A stretch of 64,000 nt of DNA, from assembly GCF_963662255.1 (NCBI RefSeq), contig NC_085049.1, positions 52,995,158 through 53,059,157 on the forward strand, written 5' to 3'. Below the pieces are notes generated by a model. That model saw only the letters and a list, made by a program, of their open reading frames with translations, ran no database searches and was not told the DNA's origin. Source of the stretch: Cinclus cinclus. Taxonomy: Eukaryota > Chordata > Aves > Passeriformes > Cinclidae. Positions 37,417 to 50,328 of this stretch are shown here, in pieces. Each line of letters begins with the position of its first letter. Position 1 is the first letter of the stretch. Made by a program: the position numbers and the translations under genes.

Positions 37417-39167
37417 AAATCTGACTTTGCAGCTACCTGATTTTTGCAGTAAAGGTGCTTGCAATCCTGTGAAGGATCCCCTCAACAACAGCAAGACATC
37501 AATGGCAGTGCCAGGTTGTCACTGTGGAGTGGTGCTCTGGTGATTATCAGTGAATTGACAATGATTAGTGACTCACTGTTGCTCATTCTTACTCCAGCCC
37601 ACTCCACCACTGCTTGTACTGCCTTGTGGGAAGCAAATCTAAGCACATGTAAAAGGAGAAGCCTCAGTGTTATTTTGCTAGCAGCCTTCTAGAAAGCTCC
37701 TTTGCACTGTAACTACTTGTCTGTTACTCACCGAGTTTGCTATCTGGTTAAAGATTTTCTTCCAGCTCTATGGGGACTTCAGAGGGTAGACATTGTACAT
37801 TAATGCCAAATGGTAAAAAAGATAAAAAATATTTAAGCGACTGAACCAGGAGATGCACATGTGTGTGTTGTGAAGATACCATATGTTATGAATGAAAAAT
37901 GTGCTGGCGAGAATCACTGCTGTCAGTTTCCTGAGGAATCTCCCTGTGCTGAAGAGATCAGCTCCTGTGGACCACTGTGGTACCTACCTCAGAGTCCTCA
38001 AGAAGGGACCCAAACCCAGAAGGGTTTATATAAGCTTCTTTTCTCCTGTTTCAGGCTTGAAGTCACATGACATGAAGACAATCGTAGATGATCAGACGCT
38101 CTGTTTGCTCAGCCTTGCCCTCAGTATGCTACTTCTAGTAAATCTCAGATAAGGTTGAAGAGTGGTGTGGCTGCTGCCTGGCTCATGTGCCTTGACTCAT
38201 CCCAGTCAGATATGTCATAACAGCCTGCAGGCCAAATGTCCCCTCACCAGGTATCACAATTTTATGACATCAAGAAAGGAGAGTAGAAGGGCAGATCAGA
38301 AACTGAGGGAGTTCAGCTTCAGAAGGGCTTTTAACAACCTGAGCTGGCAAAGCTGGAAATGAACCTGCCAGTGGAAGTATCTGATATTCACTGTGTCTGT
38401 CTCAGCTCTCTTAAAATGCTATAAAATCTGTCCCTTTCCTACTATTGCCTTCTGCCTCTGTTGTGCCAGCATATTTCCTCTGTGAAGCTGTCCAATAAAA
38501 CCTGAGCTTCCTTTATGATTAAGCACTCAAGGTGCAAGCAAATAGAGGCCCAATGTATTTTCAACAGACAATTCTTTAAAAGATGGAGAGAAGAAATATT
38601 TGCCTATATAGATGCCTGTCTTTTTAGTCTAGCCCTTATATTTAAAGCAATATTTCTCAGAAACCATACTGAAGGCAAAAACCTGCTCAACAGCTATATG
38701 TTCAACAGCATTGTTTCTGGAAAGAAATTAAAAAACATTTCTGATACTTGAATGAATTTATAAAACAAGCCAAAGTGGTTTACAATCACTTTGAGAAAAA
38801 GGGGTAGGTCTGCATAGGGTCTCTAGTCTTTGACTCTTCATGCCAAACATACTTTTGTCACATTTGCTCTCATTGCTTTGAGCTGTTCCCTGGCAGATTG
38901 AGCAAGTTCTGCTCACTGCAGCTATTCATCTTGAACAAACATGAATTTGTTTATATGTACAGTTTTGACAGATGAAGTGAAAGCTGGCATTTCAAGGCAG
39001 ATTTCAAGGATTTGCATCCACAGTTCTTGGCAAACTGGTACATCCTGAAAGAAAAATTGGTTTTGCCTAAAAGGTATGGAAAACTTCAGCTATCCTAAAT
39101 GGCAGCCACAGGTAAAGTGGCATTCAAACAGCTGCCTGCCAGACACTCTAGGCAGGTGTCTAGACAC

Positions 39168-39960
39168 AGAATCATAGAACGGTTTGGGTTGGAAAAGACC
39201 TTAAGGACCACCTTGTTCCTACCCCTGCATCATGAGCAGGAATGCTGTCTACAGGCCTGGATTGCTCAAAGCCCCATTTAACTTGACTTGAGCACTTCCA
39301 GGGATGGGGCACCCACAATTTCTCTGTGCAACATGTTCCAGTGCCTTACCACCCTCACAACTGAGAATTTCTTCCTAATATAAACCTGTTCCCTTTCAGT
39401 GTAATGACATTTCCCTCTGTCTTGTTACTATGTGCTCTTGTCAAATGCCTTTCTCTAACCTTCTTGTAGGTCCCCTTCAGGTGCTGTAATGCTGCTATGA
39501 GGTTATCTTGGAGCCTTTTCCTCTCCAGACCAAACAACCGCTGTTCCAGGGGTTAGAAACCTAAATCTCTCAACCTGCTTTCATAGGAGAGGTTCTCCAG
39601 CCATCTGATTATCTTCATGGTCATCCTCTGAACTTGCTCCAACAGGTTGACATCTTTTTTATGTTGGAGCCCCTAGAGCTGGATGCAGTAGTCCAAGTAT
39701 AGACTCATGGGAGCTAAGAATAAGGGGAAAAACACCACCCTCAACCTCCTGGTCACAATTCTTTTGCTACCAGGCCAGGACATGGTTGGCTTTCTGGGCT
39801 GCCAATGCACGTTGACAGGCCATGGTGAGCTTCTCCTTGATGCACCAACATCCACAGGTCCTTCTCTTCAGGATTCTCAATCCATTCTCTGCTTGGGATT
39901 GCCCCAATCCACATGCAGGTTCTTGCACTTGACCTTGATGAATTTCATAGGTATGCATCT
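39168..39960 (-). mobile_element. CR1 LINE fragment, minus orientation, with intact 3' end
   Basis: The plus strand opens with AGAATCATAGAACGGTTTGG at 39168, the reverse complement of the CR1 3' terminus. It then runs collinearly through the family's 3' region. Minus-strand translation still shows pieces of the C-terminal part of the CR1 reverse transcriptase polyprotein: LERKRLQDNLIAALQHLKG (within 39355-39537) and ALAAQKAN (within 39767-39958). Frames are broken by indels and stops, so this is a dead 5'-truncated copy of about 0.8 kb. Similarity fades after about 39960. It is the best preserved CR1 in the window. Confidence 0.95.
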
Positions 39961-41394
39961 ACTAAACAGGTCAGCATGTCTGCTTCTGCTCAATGATGCC
40001 AGTGGCTGCTCAGCAGCCAAAGACTAGAGTGGCCAGCAGTGGCACAGAGTGTTGGAGTGGGATAGAGACCTTGGCTTTGAGCTGCATAAATGGAACAGTG
40101 CAGATCACACTGCAAGTGTGTGATGTGTGAATTGAGGTGAGTCTGCTGGAGGCGGCCATGGTTTGCTGTCGCTGCTTCTCTGTGGCCCTTCATTAGCAGC
40201 TGCAGTGGCTGAGAAACCTTGGGCTCCTGCTTTATACATAACTCCAAGCAGCATCAACAACTGTCCCAAGGACAGGTGCTGTGCTGTGTTTCTCACACTT
40301 CCTGGACAAGGCTCTCCCCCTACTGCAGTTGAAAGCAAGGGACAAAACGCCCATGGAAACTAGTGGGAACATGGGCAAGCCCACTTCCCATATGGTGCCT
40401 GTCAACCACGTGCTTAGGAAACATCTGATATATTTTTATTTGGATCATGTGTTTGGTATAATGACTGAGATCTGTTAAGTCCTGAGACTGTAGACCTTCA
40501 GTAATTCCCAAGTTTTGTATAAATATCCATCTTTGTTCTTTTGTGAGAGAATCACATGCCAGCGTGACAACTCATATGACTTTGGGTGCAACTTAGAGAA
40601 GCCATCTGTTTTAAGGTACCCTTAAAGTGCTCCACAGAAAACTCCTGGTAGGGCAGTATTTCTTTGGACAAACCTGAAGTGGAAGTAGCTTCGATTTTTT
40701 GATGAATAATTAAGAAATATTGAGGCTGAATCTTATAATTTTTTACGTTCTGTGGGTTTTATATAGCTCTAGAATATCTACCACCACGGCAGCTAAGTAA
40801 TTGTGAGGCTATAATGCTATTGATCACTTTTGTTGTAAAATGAATTATATTGTTTATTTATTTGAAATGTTTCAATCATAAACAGGAAAACTTTTATGCA
40901 AAATTTTAGCTGAGAGCATAACCTTTACAGTTAAAATATTTCTTGTAATAAAGCTGCTAAAACATAAAATCACTGGAATGATATTAGATCTTGGTATCTC
41001 TTCTCCACTGATTAATATCTTGTTAGGTGGATCATTTCAATTTAAATAGGTCCCTGAACTTCAGGTAGATAACCAAAATGTTAATATGACATTATAGTGG
41101 ACAGGATTTATCTGTTATGAAACACACTTACTGTTTTATGTCACCTTGACTTTGAGAAAATGTATCACATTATGACTGAAATTGTTCAGAGTACAGTGGA
41201 GCATAAAAGAAAAATGATCCTGAATGAGGCACAGGCACAAGTTGACTTTCATGCTTCCTAAGGACAGACGCTCAAGGAAAGTGTGTAAAATCATCATTGT
41301 TTTTTGCTCTTACCTTCTGGAGTTGTCTGAAAGTCCCCCAGTACTCATGGATTGCACTTGAGTGGGCTGGATGTAAATAGATGTGAAAGAAAGA

Positions 41395-41424
41395 ATGCAA
41401 AAAACAAAGATGCAAAAAACAAAG
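41395..41424 (+). repeat. 15-bp perfect tandem duplication
   Basis: ATGCAAAAAACAAAG occurs twice head-to-tail (41395-41409 and 41410-41424) with no mismatch. Confidence 0.95.
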
Positions 41425-44400
41425 GTACCCTCCCAAAACTTATTTATGTTAATGTACATTGCTGACAGTGTTACCAAAGTAGACACCATCTTGTGTTTTC
41501 TTATCTTAACAGTAACACATAGGAACATTTTTCCCATTTTACTGTTTCATAATTGTTGTACTACATTTATCAATCCTATTTTGCAAGTGGGTTTGTGAGC
41601 AATAAATGGCTGGTAGAGGCAAGGAACAGAACTGCACAACAGCTGTGGTATTTATAGGAAGCCAGAGTGAATTTCATGTAATTTATTCTATTCAGGATAA
41701 AAATTAATATCTAACTGAAACAGCTAAGAACCTATCTCGAGTGGACAAAAATCTTCATTTACTTCCACGGCACCCACAGTGACTTCCCAGTCTGCTGCCT
41801 AAAGCTCATTCTCCCCTGTTAATAATAAACATCTTTGACTAAATGATGACTGCAGTTGCTCTGCTAGAATCACAAGTGATCACTTATGTACCAGTCAGTG
41901 CTGTTCTTCTTTCAGAGTGCACTCTGCATTGGTAGACTCTCTGCTTGATCACTGGCTTCACTTTGAACTCACTTAAAGATGTAAACATTTTCCAAGTAGT
42001 TGTGGAACACATAATAAACCTGAATGTTGTCCTTGTTCTTCAGTTAGTCACTGCCTATTTATCATAAGGAAAAAAGGGACTTTGTCCTCTACAATAGAAT
42101 TTCAGGGGTGATCTCATCCAGAACATCTGAAAAATGTGTCACCTCAAGCCACTAACCAATTTAACCTTTACTGTGTTTCATATTTAACAGGGGAAACAAT
42201 TCCCTGTATCTGTATCCTAAGGGTAAGGGAGAGACGCTGATATCATTTGCAGTGTATTCTGGTAGATAAGGTTTCATTTTCATCTTTGGCATTTGGAGAT
42301 GCTAAGTCTAATGATGCTGTATAAAAATGAAGATCTCTTCTAACTTGGTAATGCAAAAAAATGGATGGTGATGAACATCTGAAAGTAGTTAATTCATTTA
42401 CCATTAGTAAAAAATATTGGCATGACTTCTTAATAAATAGGTGGTTAAAATCCTGGAGAACTAACCAAAACAGTTGTTAGAATCTGAGAAATTCTAGAGG
42501 TTATTTGAAAGGCTTGTGCATTTTTCTTCTCCCCAAATGGATTGGAGTAGCTTTTCATGTGTGGTATGTTAGTTTTCTAGTAGTATCATTTGAAGCATTT
42601 CTCGGACCTATGGTTGCAAGGCATCCATTTCAAAAGTTAATTTTAATCAAGGCTTGGTTATGAGTGAGAGAAGAACATGCCTGATTTACAACCCAGTATA
42701 TCTCCTTAATCTAGACTACTTGTGTCCTGCGTTCATATCACTGAGAAGGTATCTCCTTCCTTGATTATTCTCTGCTCTCTTGTAATCTCAGAAGTAGTTT
42801 ACCAGAGAGACAATAAGCTTTTCATGATAAATGCAATAGGAAAATGTTTAAGTTCCAAATCTATTTGTCTTCCTGGCGATGCCAGGCACACACCAGCCAT
42901 GTAACATGATACAGTGTCATGCCATGGAGCAGAATGGGAGTTGCTTGTGGCAGCCTTGGGCTTGTCCTGTTAGGCCTTGAGCAGAGCCCTGAGAGGCTGT
43001 GCCTACCTTCCTGCATGAAGCCTTCGTACCAGAAATACTGGATGTTATGTTTCTGTCTCAAGTAATTAATTAATGAAGGCAGAAATAATTAATGATGAAT
43101 GTAACAGAAGTACAGTGTAGGTACTGAGGTTAACAAGTTTATCTTATTTCTCACCGTCTATTATCTGTACATCTCTGTTATTAATTAGATAAACTGCCTA
43201 ATCAAGAATTGGGTAAGTATAATCCAAAGCCTATGAGTCCTGCAATATTCAATTGCATTTTTGGCAATGTGAAAGATGTAAGTCATCAACATGATTGCTG
43301 AACCAAGAGTGTTGCAGGTAGCACCAAAAGATCCATTCCTCAGGAATAATTTTATCTTCAGGACTCCCTGTCATTAATACTGTCCAAAGAACATAAAAAT
43401 AATTATGTTTATCTAGTTCAATCTGTATGCTGACATCATTCTTGTCAATGTACAAAAATCCATTTCGTCGGCAGACTTCATCATGGCTTCAGTTTCTGTT
43501 CAAGTGTTGGTAGAAGGTGCTTGGGATACTTCAGTAAAAAAAAATAGCAACTCACTGAACCAGGTTCAGAACCTGAAGGAAAAGAAGTAATTCTTACTTT
43601 CACTTTTTAGAAAAAATAAAGAAAACAAAATCTTTCATGTTATTAAAAACAAATTTTCCAAGAGCATCTGGACTTTCCAAATGTTTAGCATGTGGATGAC
43701 TCATCAGCTTTATGCTAAGATATTGTGCTGTTATTTCAAAACTGAAATACCAGCTTTGACATTTTTACATGTTGTACAGAGATCCTTAGATTAAGTGTGA
43801 TGCTGATTTTGAATCTCTTATAAAATGATTTTTCTCTGACAAATAATTTGTCAGAGGAATTGTATTTTTAAAATTTAAAAAAGCCTTTATTTTTCTTGCT
43901 TGGCCAGACTCTAATTTTAGCTGAATTATACCTGTTGCAGAAACTGAAATTAAAGAAGTTTTCTACTGAGCTCAGGACTTAGAATGAAGCAAAGGCTTTC
44001 CTGAGCTTGGCCAATTAAGATGGTCTTTCTAGAACTTCTTGCCTCATTTGGCCTTGCTAGAAGGCATTTCAAAATGCAGCTCTTCCACCATTGGCCAACA
44101 AGTCTTAACTGCCCAGAAACATAATTTTTAGAGAGAGTGGAGGGAAGGAAATATATCTGCAAGAATTCATTTTGTCTTCTGTGACTGTATTTAATTTTAT
44201 TGGATAAGGAATTGTATGTGTTCAAGGAATATATACTAAACCCCTCAGTTAGGTCATGCAAATTATGTCTTGGAGCAAAATAAACTAGGAGTCTTCTTGC
44301 ATGGCTAGTACCAGGAAGGTGAAAGCAGCCTAAACCAAGGAAGGGAAAGCGCATTGCTGAGACACATCTATTGATTGTGACTTTTGTTACAATGAAGCAT

Positions 44401-45239
44401 GCAGCTTCACACAAAACAAATGAAAAGCTTAGTCCTCAGAAATTTCCAGATCTTCAGAAAAGAGATCTTATGGCTATTGTAATAGAAAGAGCAAGGCTGA
44501 CCTATCTTCTGCAACAGCATCTGGGGATCTTTAGGTTAACTCAGACTGACAAGAGAATCTCAGGATGAAGAATAAAATGGGTATACAAGGCTTCTCTATT
44601 TCCCCAGTTTAGTGCTCAGGTTGTGCCATAAAATATCTGCATATTTACAAAATTCATATTACAAAATGATTTTCAATGTATGGGGACCTACATCAAAAGT
44701 ACAGGAATTCATATCTCTGTGTACATAAAATAAGAAGCTCTAAAATTGCACTGCATTATTTTTAATGATAAATTTGAGTCTTTCTTTAGCCACATAGGCT
44801 TGTTAATTTTACATTTCCCTTGGTTCTCTCCAAATAGAAGGAAGGCTACTTTTTACTGTGGCTGTATTTGTATCTAGTGCAGATATCAAATGATTTCTAT
44901 TTCTTTTATTAAGAGCTATGATTACAGCAGCAAGATCCAAGAGCATAGAGCCTATTTAGCAACTGTTAAAAATATTTTTTGTCTTGTTCCCAGAAGACGT
45001 TGTTCTCTACATAGGCACTGTAACACAGGTGTCTACAGGTCTGAATAAAAGAGGTATAGGTAGGAGAAGGGACCAAAGTCCTCTTGAAAGGCTGCTCCAT
45101 TTACTGGCAGTGGCCCATCAGAGTAAACTAGAACCATTTAAGTACACTTTAATGTGATGATTGGCCTGCACATGCAGATGCAATAATTGTAATTTTATAA
45201 TCTTCCTTTCTGGGGTCATTGCTATTTTTCTGTGGCTCT

Positions 45240-45244
45240 GTAAA
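45240..45244. repeat. Left target-site duplication of the solo LTR (GTAAA)
   Basis: GTAAA directly before the TG end of the LTR, matching 45789-45793. Confidence 0.85.
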
Positions 45245-45788
45245 TGTTGTGGTATAAGCCCAGCTGGCAACTAATCCCCAAAGAACCACTCAGTCACTGC
45301 ACTCTCCAGTGGGATGGGGGAGAGAACTGGAAGGGCAAAAGTGAGAAAAGTTGTGGATTGAGATAAAGATAGTTTAACAGTGCAGAACAGGAAGAAGATA
45401 ATAATATCGATAAAATTAATAATAATTAGAATATACAAAACTAGTGATGCACAATGCAAGTGCTCAGCACCTCCTGACCTGCCAATTCCCAAGCAGCAAT
45501 GGCCCTCAGCCAGCTTTCCCCCAGTTTATATGGTGAGCATGATGCCATATGCTATGGAATATCCCTCTGGCCAGTTTGGGTCACCTGTCCTCACAATGCC
45601 CCTTCCAGATTCCTGTGCCCATCCAGCCTTCCCACTGGCAGGGCATGAGAAGTTGAAAAATCCTTGACAGTCTAAACACTGCTTGGCAACAACTAAAAAC
45701 ATCACTGTGTTATCAACATTATTCTCATACTAAATCCAAAACACAATGCTACACCAGCTTTATCTCTATTCCAAACAAAACCACAGCA
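45245..45788 (-). mobile_element. Solo LTR, avian ERVL-like, with 5-bp target duplication
   Basis: The element is 544 bp, begins TGTTGTGGTATAAG and ends ACCACAGCA on the plus strand (TG...CA). It is flanked by the perfect direct repeat GTAAA at 45240-45244 and 45789-45793. A 5-bp target duplication is typical of ERVL-type integration. The family's landmarks, read on the minus strand, place its 5' end at 45788. No gag, pol or env sequence adjoins it, so it is a solo LTR left by recombination between the two LTRs of a provirus. The decayed copy at 27112-27654 belongs to the same family and orientation. Family assignment to ERVL is from memory plus the duplication length. Confidence 0.9.
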
Positions 45789-45793
45789 GTAAA
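45789..45793. repeat. Right target-site duplication of the solo LTR (GTAAA)
   Basis: GTAAA directly after the CA end of the LTR, matching 45240-45244. Confidence 0.85.
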
Positions 45794-47640
45794 TAACATG
45801 ATTGAATAAGAGAGGGACAACTGTTCCTTTCCTGGGGAACAGTCTGACTTTATTGAACCCTGAAAATCTCTTTGCCTTCCCTGCTTCTATGCCTGCTATC
45901 CATTGCATGCCATTAGGTATACAGTTCCCTCTCAGTAGCTAATGAGACTTAAATAAACATACTGAGAGACGAACATGGCCTCTAGAGTTTAATAAATGAT
46001 GCTGATTCTGGTTTCAATTACACTGGTGTAAATCTGGAACATCACCACTGCTTGCAGTAGAATTAGTCTAGATTTATATCACAGCTGAATTTAGTCCATA
46101 GATTTCATTTTTTTTACCCACTGGAATTTTATCATTCCGATTTAAGCCTTTTTAAACACCAAATATAGAGATAATTTAATAGATCAGGTTGTGTACCTAT
46201 TTTTTCCATATCTCTTTGCATACTGGAGCTCAGTTTATTTTTAGGTTTTTAAGCTTTACTTTTCCAATAATCAAGGAACTGATAACATTGCACTGACAAC
46301 TGATAGCATTGAATTTATAATCAGAATATCAAACATTTTTTCTTAGCCCCTTGATTATGCCATTGAATTTTTGTACTTTTGGCTATAAGTAACGTACAGC
46401 CAAAGTTTTTAGGCACAATTTGACATCCTGTTCAGAATTAAAATGAAGTGATTTGATGGATGGGAGAAGCATAATGCACCTTATACTAGTCAGAAGAACA
46501 AAGTACTGTTTTGTTCTGAAAAGCAAGTAGAGTCATCTATACTATGATCACATCACCAGTGTTATAATGAATAATGTGTTCAGAATCTGCCAAAAACCAA
46601 AGGTGAGTCAATGGAAAAAATGTTGAGATGGGAAATACAGCCAGTGAGCTCACAGGCAACACAGACCTTTGAGTGCAGCAACTTTTTACCGCTGTCTTCC
46701 CTTTAGGTATTAATGCTAGTAAGTGACAACACTCTCTACAGAAACTGAGTAGCCTTCTTTTAAGTTTTTAGCTCAGACAGAGTATCAGCACCCATAATGA
46801 TATAAATTATATAGAGGGAAATTTCTACGCATTCTAATTCTAAGATGAGATGCCAAACATTAATGAAATGTCATGATTTTAATCTTGTTTGAAGCTGATT
46901 CAGCTCAATAATGTTAGAATTCGGTGAAAAGGGGGATTATAAATTGATGTAATAAAGGTACTAGTGAGTAGGAATTTTGGATTATAGGATTCTTGAGAAC
47001 ATAAAATATGAAGGCAATCTAAACTGACTGGGTTAAATGTGATTGCCAGTCTTGATGAAGCCATGATCTTCAGTAATGCTGAGGACAGGAATCCATAGAT
47101 CTCATAATAGTTACCCATATCTTTTTGTTATAATAAGAAAATGTGTGTAGGAAGGGGGAGGGGGAAGAAGATATAAAAACCTGTGCAACAGAAGCCATTT
47201 AAAAGGCAAGATTTGCCAACTATCGTTACCATAGTTACCTTGCATTATAATTATAGGAGAAAGATCTGTGGTGGACTTATTTAACTATGTGTGGGATGTA
47301 TTGGTGATTGGATGATGACCCTTGTTCTCAGAAATAAAGATGAGACATAGCCTCTCAGTGCTCATGGAAATGAAATATCATACTCATTAAAAATATCAAC
47401 CTGTCAGAGCAATAATTAAGAATTATGGTTTTTTTATTATGTGCTTCTAGAGAGTCGATACACACATCTATTGAAGAATTAAAGTACATTGACAAGTCTA
47501 GATTACCTATGACAATTGGAGTCTGCTTGTTAAAGCTGAATATGTAAGACTCTGTGTTTCTTTGTTCTTCCTGTTTGTAAACTGATCCTTCCTGAGACAT
47601 CCATGCTGTCTTCCTATATCTCACCAGTTTGTGGTGTTTC

Positions 47641-47686
47641 TTTTTTTTTTATTTTTTATTTTTTTGGTTTTTGTTGTTGTTGTTGT
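47641..47686. repeat. T-rich tract ending in (TTG)n
   Basis: T runs interrupted by single A or G residues, followed by five TTG/TGT units at about 47670-47686. Confidence 0.85.
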
Positions 47687-48201
47687 ATTTTTTCATTAAT
47701 TTTGGAAAAAAGGGGACTCGAGTGTTTTCAGAATAAACGGTGTAGGAGAGCAGACATTCTCCAGCTGTCTCTTCTTGCAAATCATACTGGCCCAGATCTG
47801 GTGTAGGGCTTAGAAGATACAGAAATTCTGGCATTGCCATACCTTAATGCATTGGTACTCTTCTCTGGATTCTTGTGCCTGGTGCAACTTATGGAATAGC
47901 TGCAGATCATTTGCCTTGCTATTGTTCTACTGTTTATCCTGGGGACACTGAAATACAGGACTGCACAAGTCAAAGGTACATGCTAACTCACATGCCTAGG
48001 AACTGCTACTCATAGAAACCCAAAGAAGCAAGCACTTTGAACTAAAAAAATTACAGTAACAAGTCTTTAATCCTTCACAATTGGCTACCTCCTCAAGTAG
48101 ACCTTTTTTTTTCCCTTTTCCTCATACATACCATTACGAAAACCCAATAGCTGAACAAAAGGTAAAAACAGTACGCTTAGTTGAGAGAGGGATTGCTTTT
48201 T

Positions 48202-48225
48202 GGTAGATTGGTAGATTGGTAGATT
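48202..48225 (+). repeat. (GGTAGATT)3 tandem repeat
   Basis: Three perfect 8-bp units at 48202-48209, 48210-48217 and 48218-48225. Confidence 0.97.
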
Positions 48226-50302
48226 TTGAGTCACAGCTGCACTGGCCTTTTCAGATGCTTAGATGTACCTGTTGTGGTCAAACAACTGATCTTGCTCTAA
48301 GGTGCCTACTTTGGGACCTGCTAACATCACCATCATGACAGCTCAAGCTAGCTGCCCTTGTATTTATCTTCTTCTGGGGCATATTTTGCAGCCTCCTTTG
48401 GGCTGGTGGCTGCCTCTTCTAGCACTGAGATTAGGACCTGAAACGAAATTTAAAATTTCAGTAGATGTGTCTACAAGTGTTGGAATGCACCCCTGTACAT
48501 GTAAATATAAAACACTGTGTGCCACGTTATGATTCGTGCTTAACTTCCTATTAGTTCAGCATTTTCTCTGGCAACACTACTACTTATTTTTTTAGAACTC
48601 TGTTTCCCACAATGTCTTCCCGAGAAAAAACAATCTGCCTGATCGCCTGTTTTTCTAGCATAGCTATTGCTATTTTTATCACAGAAATCATGGCATACCT
48701 GTGAAGAAAAGAAACACTCTAGGGGTGGTCACTATACAGAGAAAAATTAGTTTACATAAGGTTTTCGTAGGGCTATCTGGGGCATTGAATACCTAGCATT
48801 TCCTGCTTGATTGGTTTTTAGATACTCATCATGGCTCCAGGGGAGTAGCTATCACAGCATCAACAGTTCTGCCACTTCTCTTTTCTGAGCTTCTCTTTTA
48901 TTCTGTTGTAAATCTAGTACGGTTTCCAAATTTAATTAAATTCTACGTTAAAGATGTCCTGAAATCTGAAAAAAAAAAAAAATCCCAGTTCTGAAACATT
49001 TTGCTTTTTAGTTCACTAAATTTTTACATGGCAGAAAAATCTGAAACACAATCCATTTTGCATCTGGTTTTTTTTGTTTTCTGCTCTGTCACTGACACAG
49101 AGATAGCAATCTTTGAGACAGTTCTGCTTTTAGTACATATTGTTAAATTAGTGTAAATTGGAGTAACTCTTGTTTGTGCTGGGATATGCTGTGCTGACAT
49201 ATATTGATAATCTGACCTGTAATTTGCATATTCTCTGTGTACTGAACATTCACTCATCCTACACCCAGAATGAAATACAGAAGTTGGAAGGAAGCAGTCT
49301 GGTATTTTTCTTGCTGTGCAAAACAATTCTTATTCTACTTATATACTGCTATGTCAAAAAACCACTAAATCTGTTTCAGGTCAGCATTTTAATATTTTTT
49401 TCTTTGTGATGAAGGCATTAATCATAAAGGTGCAATACTTCATGGCAGTTAAAAAATATATTGATGGAAATTATTTTTTATGAGTCTCACAATGCGCTAG
49501 TAGTCTCCATAAAATGATAAAGCAATTCAGAGAAAGAATCCATGGCACTCTCACTGTACTTCCCTGATTCTATCCTTTCTTTACAGGCTGGCATTTATTT
49601 CCTGGAGATATTAACTAAGAACTGGAAAGAACAAAATATTCCATATTTTCTGCATGACCATGGAGTCTACAGAATCTCTGAAGTAACTTGATACTATCTC
49701 TGCCATCTTCTGCAAAGCCAAAGCCTTAATATGTGCAAAAATATCTGTTAGCTAATTTTCAGTGGGGGAGGATGTAGCTTTTGACTGATGCTCCACATTC
49801 ATGAATGATTAAAGTTAAGTCTCTTAAGACTTTTGTCCAGGTGATCAGCCATGAGAGAGGGTGGGGGGAGCACTTCTTTCATTTTGAGTAGTCTCCATTT
49901 TACTCAACAGAAGTTTAAGTATCACAGATTCTTCTGTGCTAAGTGTAAGGCTGTTAAAATGTAACTGCAGACTGTCATCATTTTAAAGTGGGTTTTCCTT
50001 TTTTATCCATAGCAGTAGTGCAGCAATGAACATGAATAATTTATAATTGCTGTAAAACCAGATGCTAAACTGTTGCACAAGCAAATAGTTTGCTTATGCA
50101 AGGGAGATAATGGGGCCTTAAACTAATTTTGCACATATTAATATTGCCTAATATTAACGTACTAACATGGACTAAAGGCTATGGTTGCAGCCTATTGGAC
50201 CTGTGGAGAGGGCATGCTGTACCTTGCTGATAGAGTACTGGTCAAAAGCCTCACATTGAAGAAATCAGCCGCACTGAGCTCTCTGATTTAAAGAATCAGA
50301 TG

Positions 50303-50328
50303 ATTTATTTATTTATTTATTTATTTAT
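50303..50328. repeat. (ATTT)n microsatellite
   Basis: Six uninterrupted ATTT units. Confidence 0.95.

Larger units (their letters stand above)
30516..39164. other. Mixed stretch: scattered regulatory-like motifs and low-complexity tracts, no recognised gene
   Basis: The first 1.7 kb keeps more CpG than the average of the window. It contains a weak exon candidate (31298-31543) and an inverted repeat (32010-32054). It is followed by the T-free tract at 32480-32633, a promoter-like motif group near 33.9 kb and T runs near 36.0-36.2 kb and 37.4 kb. A TATA-like TTTATATAAGC lies near 38027-38037 without other support. No CR1 or LTR is seen. Open frames are short and unrecognised. Confidence 0.5.
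39961..45244. other. Gene-less stretch between CR1 and LTR
   Basis: The first 400 bases after the CR1 are somewhat GC-rich (a GGCGGCC at about 40151) and give short open frames on both strands without recognisable domains. The remainder is AT-rich. A 15-bp tandem duplication lies at 41395-41424. The longest frame in the window (154 codons, minus, 43950-44414) has no motif, signal peptide or domain I recognise and is probably chance. Confidence 0.5.

Noticed and set aside
38020..38070. TTTATATAAGC TATA-like motif near 38027-38037
   Set aside because: No CpG enrichment, initiator or downstream open frame; single TATA-like matches are frequent in AT-rich DNA.
43950..44414. Longest open frame in the window, 154 codons, minus strand
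   Set aside because: No domain, signal peptide, repeat or compositional bias that I recognise, and no promoter or polyadenylation context. A frame of this length is expected by chance in 64 kb of AT-rich DNA.
27112..45788. Possibility that the two LTR copies bound one provirus
   Set aside because: They are about 17.6 kb apart, show very different decay, and nothing retroviral lies between. The copy at 45.2 kb also has its own target duplication on both sides, which a provirus-bounding LTR would not.
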